Positions 22,470 through 29,768 of a stretch of DNA of 64,000 nucleotides are shown one piece after another. The stretch covers positions 12,591-76,590 of the forward strand of contig CAZPGF010000003.1 in the NCBI GenBank assembly GCA_964586025.1, given 5' to 3'. Numbering within the stretch: position 1 is the first letter of the stretch; each line of letters starts with the position of its first letter. Source of the stretch: JACKGW01 sp964586025 (GTDB lineage: Bacteria; Planctomycetota; PLA2; JAEUHO01). Under the pieces are notes generated by a model. The model was not told where the DNA came from, made no database searches, and worked only from the letters and a program-made list of their open reading frames with translations. The position numbers and the translations under genes were made by a program.

Positions 22470-22475
22470 AGTCTA
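22470..22475 (-). promoter_or_regulatory. Putative -10 box for ftsH
   Basis: On the minus strand TAGACT ends 10 nt before the ftsH ATG. No Shine-Dalgarno sequence is seen in the 10-nt interval. Confidence 0.4.
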
Positions 22476-22529
22476 CCCGCGAACGGCGCGACGGGCCGCC
22501 GCGGAGCCGGCCGGCCGCCCGCCGCCCGG

Positions 22530-23024
22530 TCAGAATGGGGCTTCGAGCGCGTCCACCGCGCGACGTGCCATGCGCCGCGTCCACGCCTCGATCGCCGGTC
22601 CTTCGAAGACGCGGCCCTCGGCGTCGGGGCGGTACTCCTCCAACTCGTTCACGACCGTGTCGCGCAGGACGCGACCCGAGGTCCGTTCGCGCAGCACGAT
22701 GCGCAGGTGCCCACGAAGGCGCTTCTCGAGCGGACGGCGGGACTCGTCCAGGCCGATCACGTCCTCGACGGCGTTCATCTCTCCTTCGAGGACGACGTCG
22801 GCCCTGGTCGGTTCGGCGATCGCGAACGTGCCGCGCGCGCGGAGTTCGTCGAGCACCGCGTGCTGCAGGCGCATCTCCAGATCGCGACGATAGCCGGCGT
22901 TGACGAACGGCAGGACGCCGATGGTCCGCGCGTGGACCGCCGACACCAGCGGCCGGCTCGAGTAGCCCTGGCAGCCGCCGGCGACCGACCCGAGGACCAG
23001 GGCGAGGACCAGACCCACCCGCAT
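22530..23024 (-). CDS. lptE: LptE-like outer-membrane lipoprotein
   Basis: A 164-residue lipoprotein with a clear lipobox (VAGGC, Cys18). After GYSSRPL comes the pattern typical of LptE-type proteins: an initial strand (IGVLPFVNAGYRRDLEMRL), a helix leading to LRARGTFAIAEPTRADVVLEGEM, then a closing helix. LptE plugs the LptD barrel that delivers LPS to the outer surface. The ATG follows the preceding gene's stop by one base (TGA-G-ATG), so it is coupled to the BamD-like gene. Assignment rests on pattern and size, not on catalytic residues, and could be another envelope lipoprotein of that fold. Confidence 0.72.
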   Translation of the reverse strand: MRVGLVLALVLGSVAGGCQGYSSRPLVSAVHARTIGVLPFVNAGYRRDLEMRLQHAVLDELRARGTFAIAEPTRADVVLEGEMNAVEDVIGLDESRRPLEKRLRGHLRIVLRERTSGRVLRDTVVNELEEYRPDAEGRVFEGPAIEAWTRRMARRAVDALEAPF

Positions 23025-23025
23025 C

Positions 23026-24315
23026 TCAGGGGATCGAGGGAGGCGGGGGGGCGGGGAACTCCATCGCGCCCGCCGTCGCCGGATCGATCGGAGGCGGACT
23101 CGTCGGCCACTGGCCGGGGCCCGTCACCGGGGGCGGCGTCTCGAACGCGGCGTCGGGGGCGAGGGCCGGCGCGGGTTCGGCGCCGTGACCGGCCAGGATC
23201 CGCCGCGCCGCATCCTCGTAGATCCGCGCGGCGTTCGCGTCGCCGCTGCGCCGGTAGAAGTCGGCGGTGCGTCGCTCCTTCGCGGCGAGGGCGCCGCGGA
23301 TCTGGCGCACGCGGCCCTCGGCGTAGGCGACGTGCTGCGCGTACTCGGTGCGGCGCACGGGATCGGGACGCACGACGTCGAGGAACGCCTCGAACTGCTC
23401 CAGTGCGAGTTCGGGGCCGGACTTCACGGGCCCCATGAACGCCGCCGCCTCCGCGCGAGGCAGCGACTCTCGCGGATCGCGATCGACGAAGCCGGCGTGG
23501 TACGGCTCCCCCTGGTCGCGTTCGAGGTAGGTGTCGCCGAGGGCGAGCCGGCTCATGTAGACCCACTCGCTCTGCGGATGCGCGATCAGGAGTTGCTTGT
23601 AGGTGAGCGCCGCGGTGTCGTACTCGCGCTCGCCCTGGTAATGCCGTCCGAGGACGTAGAGGGCGTCGTCCGCGTAGAGGCCCGCCGGGAACGCCTGGGC
23701 GACGTACGTCAGCATCGACGTCGCGTTCTCGTCGCTTGCGAAGAACGAGAAGGTGCCCTCGCGGTTCTCGGCCAGCAGGCGGCGACCGCCCTCGAAGATC
23801 ATCCGTTCGATGTCCTTGAGGTGCGGATTGACCGGTGCGATCTGCATGTACGACTTCAACGACTCGAAGCTCTCGTACCAGGCGCGACGTCGGAAGGCCT
23901 GCACGCCGGAGCGATAGCGCGCTTCGGCGGCGCGTGCGAACTCGGGGAACTCGTCGGCGATCTCGCGATAGATGGTCTCGGCGTCCTCCGGATCGCCGGT
24001 CCGTTCGGCCTGCGACCACATCGTGGTCGCCTGCTGCATGCGCTCGCGCCGCAGCGCCTCCGCCTCGGCGGCGGTCACCGGGTCGCCGCCCGCCTCGCGG
24101 TCGGTGCCGCGTCGGAGGGCCGGATCGTTGCGGTCGCCGCCGGCGACCTGATTCGGGATCCACGGGTCGGCCGCCCCGAGGTTGGCGATGTTCGAGAGCG
24201 CGTCGGTGCCGACGCCGTCTCCGGAGCATGCGGCGAGGGGGAACGTCGCGGCGAGCGCGACGGCGAAGCACAAGGGGGCGAGGCGCACGCGATCAGGGTA
24301 CGCGCCGAGATTCAT
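23026..24315 (-). CDS. BamD-like TPR lipoprotein
   Basis: A 429-residue lipoprotein: a signal sequence ends LAACSG (Cys about 30). The body carries TPR-like helices, for example DAETIYREIADEFPEFARAAEARYRSG, ADDALYVLGRHYQGEREYDTAALTYKQLL and LALEQFEAFLDVV, in the manner of BamD/ComL/YbgF-type outer-membrane assembly proteins. The C-terminus is Pro-rich. BamD is usually near 240-280 residues, so this is longer, as in several deep-branching phyla. Its start overlaps the recO stop (ATGA) and its stop is coupled to lptE, giving a recO-bamD-like-lptE run. An outer-membrane assembly role is inferred. Confidence 0.75.
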   Translation of the reverse strand: MNLGAYPDRVRLAPLCFAVALAATFPLAACSGDGVGTDALSNIANLGAADPWIPNQVAGGDRNDPALRRGTDREAGGDPVTAAEAEALRRERMQQATTMWSQAERTGDPEDAETIYREIADEFPEFARAAEARYRSGVQAFRRRAWYESFESLKSYMQIAPVNPHLKDIERMIFEGGRRLLAENREGTFSFFASDENATSMLTYVAQAFPAGLYADDALYVLGRHYQGEREYDTAALTYKQLLIAHPQSEWVYMSRLALGDTYLERDQGEPYHAGFVDRDPRESLPRAEAAAFMGPVKSGPELALEQFEAFLDVVRPDPVRRTEYAQHVAYAEGRVRQIRGALAAKERRTADFYRRSGDANAARIYEDAARRILAGHGAEPAPALAPDAAFETPPPVTGPGQWPTSPPPIDPATAGAMEFPAPPPPSIP

Positions 24316-25076
24316 GGGGACGTCATGCCCCCGGGACGCGGCAGGCTCGCGAGCAGGCGGGGGCGGCGCTCGAGGATCCACGGGACGAACCGGTCGTGGA
24401 GGGCCCGCACGAACGCGACCCCGCGCTGGTCGAGCGGCTCGCGGGCCAGGTCCCCGAGGCGTGCCGTGTAGAGTCGGTCGAGGACCTCGCGGTCGGCCCG
24501 CGAGACGCGCCGGGCGTCGCCCGGCGGGCGACACGCCGCGTGGACGAGCCCCCCGGCTTCGGCGTGGAACCAGGCGCCGCCGTCGATCGGACCGCCGCAC
24601 GCGGCGCACCCATCGAGGGCGGGGCGATGTCCGCTCGCGGCGAGGGCACGGGCCTCGAACCACACCACCCAACCCGGCACCCGTTCCGGCGGGGCCCGAT
24701 CGAGGAGGGCGAGAGCGGCCGTGCCGGCGCGAAACAGGTCGGGCGCGGGCAGATCCGGCTGCATCCAGGCGCGGAGGAGTTCGATCACGTACATCGCCGC
24801 CCGCCAGCGATCGAGGTGCGCGGCGAGGCCGTCGTGGACCGAGACGACGCGGAACGAGGTCAGCAGATCGAGATCACCGCGACGCCGTCGCAACGACGCC
24901 GCGCCGCGCATCGCCGTCGCCAGTCCGCCTCCGCACGCCGACCCGGGACGCAGGGAGCCCTTGGCGAGGGCCGCCACGCGACCGCGTTCGGAGGTCGCGA
25001 GATGGACGATCTGGCTCGTCTCTCCGTACGCGACCCAGCGCAGCACGAGCGCGTCGATCGTCGGTTCGGGCCGCAT
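24312..25076 (-). CDS. recO: DNA repair protein RecO
   Basis: Recombination mediator that works with RecR to load RecA on SSB-coated DNA. The 254-residue protein has the N-terminal OB fold (DALVLRWVAYGETSQIVHLAT, then GRVAALAKGSLRPGS), a helical centre, and a zinc-binding pair (CAACGGPID and HAACRPPG) as in many RecO proteins. The start is preceded only 6 nt upstream by TACGAT on the minus strand, predicting a leaderless mRNA. A perfect 19-bp hairpin lies between its promoter and the corC stop. It overlaps the downstream lipoprotein gene by ATGA. Confidence 0.9.
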   Translation of the reverse strand: MRPEPTIDALVLRWVAYGETSQIVHLATSERGRVAALAKGSLRPGSACGGGLATAMRGAASLRRRRGDLDLLTSFRVVSVHDGLAAHLDRWRAAMYVIELLRAWMQPDLPAPDLFRAGTAALALLDRAPPERVPGWVVWFEARALAASGHRPALDGCAACGGPIDGGAWFHAEAGGLVHAACRPPGDARRVSRADREVLDRLYTARLGDLAREPLDQRGVAFVRALHDRFVPWILERRPRLLASLPRPGGMTSP

Positions 25077-25082
25077 CGGTGC

Positions 25083-25088
25083 ATCGTA
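25083..25088 (-). promoter_or_regulatory. Putative -10 box, leaderless recO
   Basis: TACGAT on the minus strand, then 6 nt, then the recO ATG; no ribosome-binding sequence fits in the interval. Confidence 0.5.
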
Positions 25089-25091
25089 GTG

Positions 25092-25110
25092 CGGCCGTTC
25101 CGAACGGCCG
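25092..25110 (-). terminator. Perfect hairpin downstream of corC-like gene
   Basis: CGGCCGTTCCGAACGGCCG has 9-bp arms around a single central base. It lies 7 bp after the corC stop and immediately upstream of the recO -10 box. There is no T-run, so it may be a rho-independent-like stem, an mRNA end stabiliser, or an operator for recO. Confidence 0.45.
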
Positions 25111-25116
25111 ACTTCG

Positions 25117-26625
25117 CTACGCCCGCGTCACCTGGAGGCGTCGCACGGTGCGTTCGTCGGCCTCGAGCACGGTCAGCACGACCGACTCGATGTCGACGCG
25201 ATCGCCCGCCTCCGGCACCTTGCCGAGTTCGTGGAACATGAGTCCGCCGACCGTCTCGTAGTCGTCGGTGATCGGCAAGCGCACGTCGAGGGCCCGATTG
25301 ACGTCTTCGATCGCGGTGCGGCCGTCCACCTCGAGGCTGCCCCCGGCGAGTTGTTCCGGTGTCGGCGGCAGGGCCTCCACCTCCTCGTCGTACTCGTCCT
25401 GGATGTCGCCGACGATCACCTCGACGAGGTCCTCGATCGTCACGACGCCGGCGACCCGGGTGTGCTCGTCGACGACGACCGCGAGATGGACCTTGCGCAC
25501 CTGCATGTCCTTCAACAGGTCCACGACGAGTTTGCCCGATGGAACGAAGTACGCCGGGCGCATCAGTTGGGCCACGGTCGGCGCGGCGCCACCGACGATG
25601 CCGCGATCGCGCCAGCGGTGGAGCAGATCGCGGGCGTAGAGCACGCCGACGATGTCGTCGCGGTCGCGACGATGCACCGGAATCCGGCTGTAGCCCTCGG
25701 CATTGACCCGATCGACCGCATCGTCGAGAGAGTCCGTCTCCGCGACGGACACCATGTCGCCGCGGAGCGTCATGACGTCCTCGACCCGACTCGACTTCAG
25801 CGAGAGGATCGAGCCGATCATCTCGGCCTCCGCGGCGCTGAACGATCCTTCCCGCTCGCCCTCCTCGACCGACTCCTTCACCTCGTCGCGGGCCGTGGAG
25901 GGATCGTCCTCCAGGCGGACGCGGAACAGGAGCCGGACGAGTCCGGCGAGCGGGACGCGCAGCGGCGTCGTCGCCCAGGCGAGCACGGAGAGCACCGGCA
26001 GGAGTCGATGCACCGTCCGCTCGGGGGCGCGTTCGGCGACGATCCGCGCGAGGACGTCGTTGACGAGGAACGTCAGGCCGAAGGCGGCGAGGACCGCCGC
26101 CGCGGCGGGAAGGATCGGGAGGTACCCGTCGCTTCGTCCCTCCCATCGGAAGACCATGTAGCCGAGCGCGAGGACGAGCGTCGCGTTGCCGAGGTAGCGG
26201 ACGAGCCGGGCCGTGAAGCGCAGCGTCGCGAAGCGGCCGAGGCGGCGCTCGAGCAGGCTGCGATCGGATGGATCCGCCTGTTCCAAGAGCCGTGCGCGGC
26301 TGACGTGGTCGAGGGCCGAGTCGGCCGTCGCGCCGAGCCATGCGAGGACTTCGGCGAGGACGAGGACGACGCCGAGCGTCAGTTCGCCGGGGAAGATGCC
26401 GACCGGGAGCAGGGCACCGAGCGGAACGAAGGGGACCAACAGCCCGGCGGAGGTGGCGAGTCGAGTCGGCGCGATGGGCGGCGCAGCGTGCGGCGCGGCG
26501 TGCGGCGCGGGGTGCGGCGCGCTGTGCGGCGCCCCGTCGGGCGCGGCGCGACCTGGTGGGTTGAACGCGCCGGGTCCGACGGTGGTGTCGGGGGGGGCGA
26601 ACGTTCCGGACGAACGTCGAGGCAT
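25117..26625 (-). CDS. CNNM/CorC-family membrane protein with CBS pair
   Basis: A 502-residue member of the HlyC/CorC (CNNM) family linked to magnesium export or homeostasis. The N-terminal 55 residues are a low-complexity Ala-Pro-His tract encoded by five 12-nt tandem repeats, which is not part of the fold. Then come hydrophobic helices of the CNNM membrane domain (LLVPFVPLGALLPVGIF and several more up to about 205), a loop with EEGEREGSFSAAEAEMIGSI, tandem CBS domains (about 265-390, including VEDVMTLRGDMVSV and AGVVTIEDLVEVIVGDIQDEYD) and the C-terminal CorC/HlyC domain (ADDRVDIE-like end). The start may be overcalled, as the true membrane domain starts near residue 57. Confidence 0.85.
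   Translation of the reverse strand: MPRRSSGTFAPPDTTVGPGAFNPPGRAAPDGAPHSAPHPAPHAAPHAAPPIAPTRLATSAGLLVPFVPLGALLPVGIFPGELTLGVVLVLAEVLAWLGATADSALDHVSRARLLEQADPSDRSLLERRLGRFATLRFTARLVRYLGNATLVLALGYMVFRWEGRSDGYLPILPAAAAVLAAFGLTFLVNDVLARIVAERAPERTVHRLLPVLSVLAWATTPLRVPLAGLVRLLFRVRLEDDPSTARDEVKESVEEGEREGSFSAAEAEMIGSILSLKSSRVEDVMTLRGDMVSVAETDSLDDAVDRVNAEGYSRIPVHRRDRDDIVGVLYARDLLHRWRDRGIVGGAAPTVAQLMRPAYFVPSGKLVVDLLKDMQVRKVHLAVVVDEHTRVAGVVTIEDLVEVIVGDIQDEYDEEVEALPPTPEQLAGGSLEVDGRTAIEDVNRALDVRLPITDDYETVGGLMFHELGKVPEAGDRVDIESVVLTVLEADERTVRRLQVTRA
26481..26540 (+). repeat. Five 12-nt tandem repeats in corC N-terminus
   Basis: Units of the type GCGCnnnGTGCG repeat five times and encode, on the minus strand, Ala-Pro-His-X repeats. 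The in-frame 12-nt period means length changes would not break the gene. Confidence 0.8.
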
Positions 26626-26685
26626 GGGCGCGGGGGGGCTCCGTACGGCGCGCCGGCTCGAATCGAAACCGGCGGGGGAGACAAC

Positions 26686-27333
26686 CTACCTGGAACGCGG
26701 CCCGAGGCGCAGTCCGCGGACGGCAACGCGATCGGAAGCCGCCGTGCGGCCTCCGGCGGGCGCCCCGGCTCGCCGCAGCGCCTCGGCGATGCGCGGCGAG
26801 AGCCCGCCCGCGTCGGCGTTCGCGACGAGCCTCCCCTGCTGGATGTGGCAGATGGCGAGCGCGAGCGCGTCGGCCGCGTCGGAGGCCGTGACGGGGTTCT
26901 CGAGGCGGAGGATGCGTTGGACCATCGCCATCACCTGCGCCTTCGACGCGCGGCCGTTCGCGGCGACCGCCTTCTTGACGACGTTGTTCGCGTAGCCGGT
27001 CGCGGGCACGCCGGCTTCGGCCAGGACGAGGTGGATCGCGCCGCGCGCCTCACCGATCCGCTGCGCCGCGCGCGCATCGCGTCCGTAGAACGCCTCCTCG
27101 AGTGCCGCGGCGACCGGACGATGCTCCGCGACGATCCGGCGCAGGGCGGTCGCGAGGGTCAACAGCCGTCTCGGCACGGGCAGGTTCGCACGGGCCGTGA
27201 GCACGCCGTGCCCGTGGGAGATCAGGCGCGCGCCGGACGACTCGACGACGGCCCAGCCGAGATGGCGCGTTCCCGGATCGATCCCCAACACCGGGCCCGA
27301 CGAGCTCGCTCGCATCGGATCGTGACGCACCAT
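26686..27333 (-). CDS. ruvC: Holliday junction resolvase RuvC
   Basis: Cuts Holliday junctions at the end of recombination, with RuvAB. The 215-residue protein has the acidic catalytic set: Asp in VLGIDPGTRHLG, Glu in AALEEAFYG, and the Asp pair in TASDAADALALAICH; AAQRIGEARG is also diagnostic. The ATG at 27333 is favoured over one at 27315 because TACGAT sits 6 nt upstream on the same strand, matching the local leaderless pattern. The C-terminus is extended by about 40 residues beyond the usual end (GLSPRIAEAL and an Arg-rich tail). Confidence 0.93.
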   Translation of the reverse strand: MVRHDPMRASSSGPVLGIDPGTRHLGWAVVESSGARLISHGHGVLTARANLPVPRRLLTLATALRRIVAEHRPVAAALEEAFYGRDARAAQRIGEARGAIHLVLAEAGVPATGYANNVVKKAVAANGRASKAQVMAMVQRILRLENPVTASDAADALALAICHIQQGRLVANADAGGLSPRIAEALRRAGAPAGGRTAASDRVAVRGLRLGPRSR

Positions 27334-27339
27334 GGGCGG

Positions 27340-27345
27340 ATCGTA
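27340..27345 (-). promoter_or_regulatory. Putative -10 box, leaderless ruvC
   Basis: TACGAT on the minus strand lies 6 nt before the ruvC ATG and supports that start choice. Confidence 0.5.
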
Positions 27346-27409
27346 CGAGCAAATCGTCGCAGGCCGCGAAAGCGAATTCGGGCGTCGCACTCGGCGCCCG
27401 CGTGCCTCG

Positions 27410-28090
27410 TCATGTCCGGAGGAAGCGCGCCCGAAGTGCTTCGAGATCCTCGCGCGTCGTGATCTTCGCGAGGTTCGGATCCCCGACGACGGCGACGACC
27501 GGATGGCCGGCCGCGAGCAGCATCGCGGCCTCGTCCGTGTACTCCATGCCGTCGCGCGCCGCTCGCGCGAGCGCGTCGCAGAGCAGCGCGCGTCGAGCGC
27601 CCTGGGGCGTCTGTGCGGCGACGAGCGCGGCGCGCGGCGGTGCGGGGCGCAGCGATGCCGGGCGATCGACGTCGGGCATCCGTTCGACCCCGTGGATCGT
27701 GTCGGTGACCGGAAGGACGGGCACCGCGGCGCCCGAGGCGGAGATCGCGGCGACGACGCGATGGACCACCGCCGCCGGGACGATCGGTCGCGCGGCGTCG
27801 TGGACCAGGATGGGATCCGCGTCGTCGGGGAACGCGGCGATCCCCGCCGCGACGCTCGCCTGCCGCGTCGCGCCGCCCGCAACGACCAGGGCCTCGGGCA
27901 GGAGGGAACGGATCCGATGCTCGTGCGCGGGCGGTGCCGCGACGACGAAGGTCGCGTCGGGAAGCGCATCGCGGAGCGCGTCGAGCGCGAGGCGCAGGAG
28001 CGTCCGCCCGTCGATCTCGGCGAGCACCTTCGGCTCACCGGCACCGAAGCGCGTCGAGGCGCCGGCCGCGGTCAGGAGGACGCCGATCAC
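27410..28090 (-). CDS. ispD: 2-C-methyl-D-erythritol 4-phosphate cytidylyltransferase
   Basis: Transfers CMP to MEP in the third step of the MEP isoprenoid pathway. The 226-residue Rossmann-like nucleotidyltransferase begins at GTG (MIGVLLTAAGASTRFG) and shows the CTP-binding loop, PKVLAEIDGRTLL, ILVHDAARPIV and the late MEYTDEAAMLLAAG plus VVGDPNLAKITTREDL motifs. TACCTT on the minus strand ends 6 nt before the GTG, predicting a leaderless mRNA. It is divergent from ispF across a 74-bp gap holding a perfect 20-bp palindrome, so the two MEP genes are probably controlled together. Confidence 0.94.
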   Translation of the reverse strand: MIGVLLTAAGASTRFGAGEPKVLAEIDGRTLLRLALDALRDALPDATFVVAAPPAHEHRIRSLLPEALVVAGGATRQASVAAGIAAFPDDADPILVHDAARPIVPAAVVHRVVAAISASGAAVPVLPVTDTIHGVERMPDVDRPASLRPAPPRAALVAAQTPQGARRALLCDALARAARDGMEYTDEAAMLLAAGHPVVAVVGDPNLAKITTREDLEALRARFLRT

Positions 28091-28096
28091 CGCGGG

Positions 28097-28122
28097 AAGG
28101 TACCGCGGTTCCGCGGTACGCT
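28097..28122. promoter_or_regulatory. Divergent ispD/ispF promoter with 20-bp palindrome
   Basis: The palindrome GTACCGCGGTTCCGCGGTAC at 28100-28119 has perfect 9-bp arms around TT. On the minus strand its edge merges with TACCTT (28097-28102), 6 nt from the ispD GTG. On the plus strand its other edge merges with TACGCT (28117-28122), 42 nt from the ispF start. The arrangement suggests a dimeric regulator or DNA structure acting on both promoters. Confidence 0.55.
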
Positions 28123-28164
28123 CCTCATCCGGCTCGGTTCGCGGGCCGCGCGGAGGCGGCGTTC

Positions 28165-28644
28165 GTGCGAGTCGGCATCGGGTACGACGTCCATCCGTTC
28201 GAGCCGGGTCGCACCCTCGTGCTCGGCGGCGTGAAGGTCGAGGGGGCGTGGGGGCTGCGCGGCCACTCCGACGCCGACGCCCTCCTCCACGCGATCGGCG
28301 ACGCGCTGCTCGGCGCCGCCGCCCTCGGCGACCTCGGAGACCACTTCCCCGACACCGATCCGCAGTGGCGGAACGTGCCGTCGGCGGCGATCCTCGCCGA
28401 GATCCTCGTGAAGGTCCGCGCACGCGGATTCGAGCCCGCCCACGTCGATGCGACGGTCGTCGCCGAGCGGCCGCGGCTCGCGCCGTACCGCGCGGAGATG
28501 ACCGCGCGGATCGCCTCGCTGCTCGGGCTCGCGCCGGACGCCGTCAACGTGAAGGCGACGACGCACGAAGGGCTCGGTGCGGTCGGGCGCGGCGAGGGCA
28601 TCGCCTCCCTCGCCGTCGTCTCGCTGCGGGAGGCTCGCTCGTGA
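28165..28644 (+). CDS. ispF: 2-C-methyl-D-erythritol 2,4-cyclodiphosphate synthase
   Basis: Cyclises CDP-ME 2-phosphate to MEcPP in the MEP pathway. The 159-residue protein has the zinc ligands Asp and His of GYDVHPFEPG and the third His of GHSDADALLHAIGDA, plus DLGDHFPDTDPQW and the C-terminal KATTHEGLGAVGRGEGIA. It starts at GTG with GGAGG 8 nt upstream, so unlike its divergent partner ispD it has a normal leader of about 35 nt from a TACGCT box. Its stop overlaps the next gene (GTGA). Confidence 0.95.
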   Translation: MRVGIGYDVHPFEPGRTLVLGGVKVEGAWGLRGHSDADALLHAIGDALLGAAALGDLGDHFPDTDPQWRNVPSAAILAEILVKVRARGFEPAHVDATVVAERPRLAPYRAEMTARIASLLGLAPDAVNVKATTHEGLGAVGRGEGIASLAVVSLREARS

Positions 28645-29240
28645 CGAGGGCGTTCCTCGCGGCGCTCGCGAGCTGCACGCTTGCGGCCTGTTCGAGCGGG
28701 ATCGACACGGAAGCCGTGCTCGACTCGCTGGGGACCGTCGCGACGTTGCGCGGCAACACGATGTCGGACCTGCGGCAACAGCGCGGGCGCGGTCCGTTCC
28801 GCGAGTACGACGTCCCGCCTCTCGACCTGCTCTCCGCGGTCGAGGAAGCGGCCGGGCGCGCGCGCGGCCGCGGCGGACGGCGGGTCACGGCGATCTTCGC
28901 GTCGAAGGGCCGACGCGAGGTCGTGGCCAAGGAGCGCGCGGCCGAGGACGCGAACGACGCCTCGTACGATGCGCCGTTCCTCTCGGCGATGCTCGCCGTC
29001 GTCCACACGGTGCCGGGGAATCCGAAGCGTTCGCGACTCGAGATCCACATGACGCACTCGGGGCCGTTCCACATCGGGGCGGTCGATTGGCGGCGCGATC
29101 TGCCGGGCTGGATCGATGCCGTTCTGGCCGAGCGCGCCGCCGACGCAACGGCGGCGAAGGACGCGGCGAAGGGTGCGGAGAGCGCGGCTACGAACGAGCC
29201 GGCGGCGTCCCCTCCGGAGCCGGACTCTCCCGCACCGTGA
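28641..29240 (+). CDS. Small lipoprotein of unknown function
   Basis: A 199-residue predicted lipoprotein, starting at GTG in a GTGA overlap with ispF and with GGAGG 7 nt upstream. The lipobox is LAACSSG (Cys about 17). The mature part has a long helix (GTVATLRGNTMSDLRQQ), an Arg-rich linker, and a strand-rich stretch (RLEIHMTHSGPFHIGAVDW). The C-terminal 30 residues are Ala/Pro/Glu-rich. No family is recognised. Its last 53 bp overlap the 3' end of the convergent cyclophilin gene in antisense, encoding the low-complexity tails of both proteins. Confidence 0.7.
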   Translation: MTRAFLAALASCTLAACSSGIDTEAVLDSLGTVATLRGNTMSDLRQQRGRGPFREYDVPPLDLLSAVEEAAGRARGRGGRRVTAIFASKGRREVVAKERAAEDANDASYDAPFLSAMLAVVHTVPGNPKRSRLEIHMTHSGPFHIGAVDWRRDLPGWIDAVLAERAADATAAKDAAKGAESAATNEPAASPPEPDSPAP

Positions 29241-29676
29241 CCTTCGTCATGCGATCCCCCTCGCGGATCGCCTGGACCACGTCCATTCCCTGGGTGACTC
29301 CGCCGAACACGGTGTGGACGCCGTCGAGGTGGGGCGTGTCGCGCAAGGTGATGAAGAACTGGCTACCGCCGGTGTCCTTGCCGGCGTGCGCCATCGACAG
29401 CGCGCCCGGGCCGTGACGGCGGGGGTTGTTCTTCGTCTCGCATGGGATCGTCCAGCCGGGGCCGCCGGTCCCCGCGCGACCGCGCGCGCCGGGGCGCGTG
29501 TTCGGGCAGCCGCCCTGGATCACGAAGTTCGGAACGTAGCGGTGGAACGAGAGGCCGTCGTAGAAGCCGTCCCGGATCAACCGCACGAAATTGGCGACGG
29601 TCTTCGGAGCGTCCTCGGGATAGAGCGCGAGGACGATGTCGCCCTTCGTCGTGGTGATCGTGACCTCGGTGGACAT
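29188..29676 (-). CDS. Peptidyl-prolyl cis-trans isomerase, cyclophilin type
   Basis: A 162-residue cyclophilin that speeds proline isomerisation. Core active-site residues are visible: FHRYVPNFVIQGG (Arg, Phe, Gln), MAHAGKDTGGSQFFITL and LDGVHTVFGGV. There is no signal peptide, so it should be cytoplasmic. The ATG was chosen for GGAG 7 nt upstream and the family start (EVTITTTKGDIVLALYPEDA). The C-terminus runs about 12 residues past the usual end into Pro/Ala sequence that overlaps the convergent lipoprotein gene by 53 bp. Divergent from the HEAT protein. Confidence 0.93.
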   Translation of the reverse strand: MSTEVTITTTKGDIVLALYPEDAPKTVANFVRLIRDGFYDGLSFHRYVPNFVIQGGCPNTRPGARGRAGTGGPGWTIPCETKNNPRRHGPGALSMAHAGKDTGGSQFFITLRDTPHLDGVHTVFGGVTQGMDVVQAIREGDRMTKVTVRESPAPEGTPPARS

Positions 29677-29768
29677 GGGAAACTCCGTCGGACCGTCGTG
29701 ACGCGTGCGTTTGTAACCTCCTCCGTGCGCGCGGCGTTGGAATGGGCGACCCGCCCGGGAGAAGACTC

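Noticed and set aside
26481..26540. CRISPR-like array
   Set aside because: The units are 12 nt, contiguous without spacers, and coding in frame.
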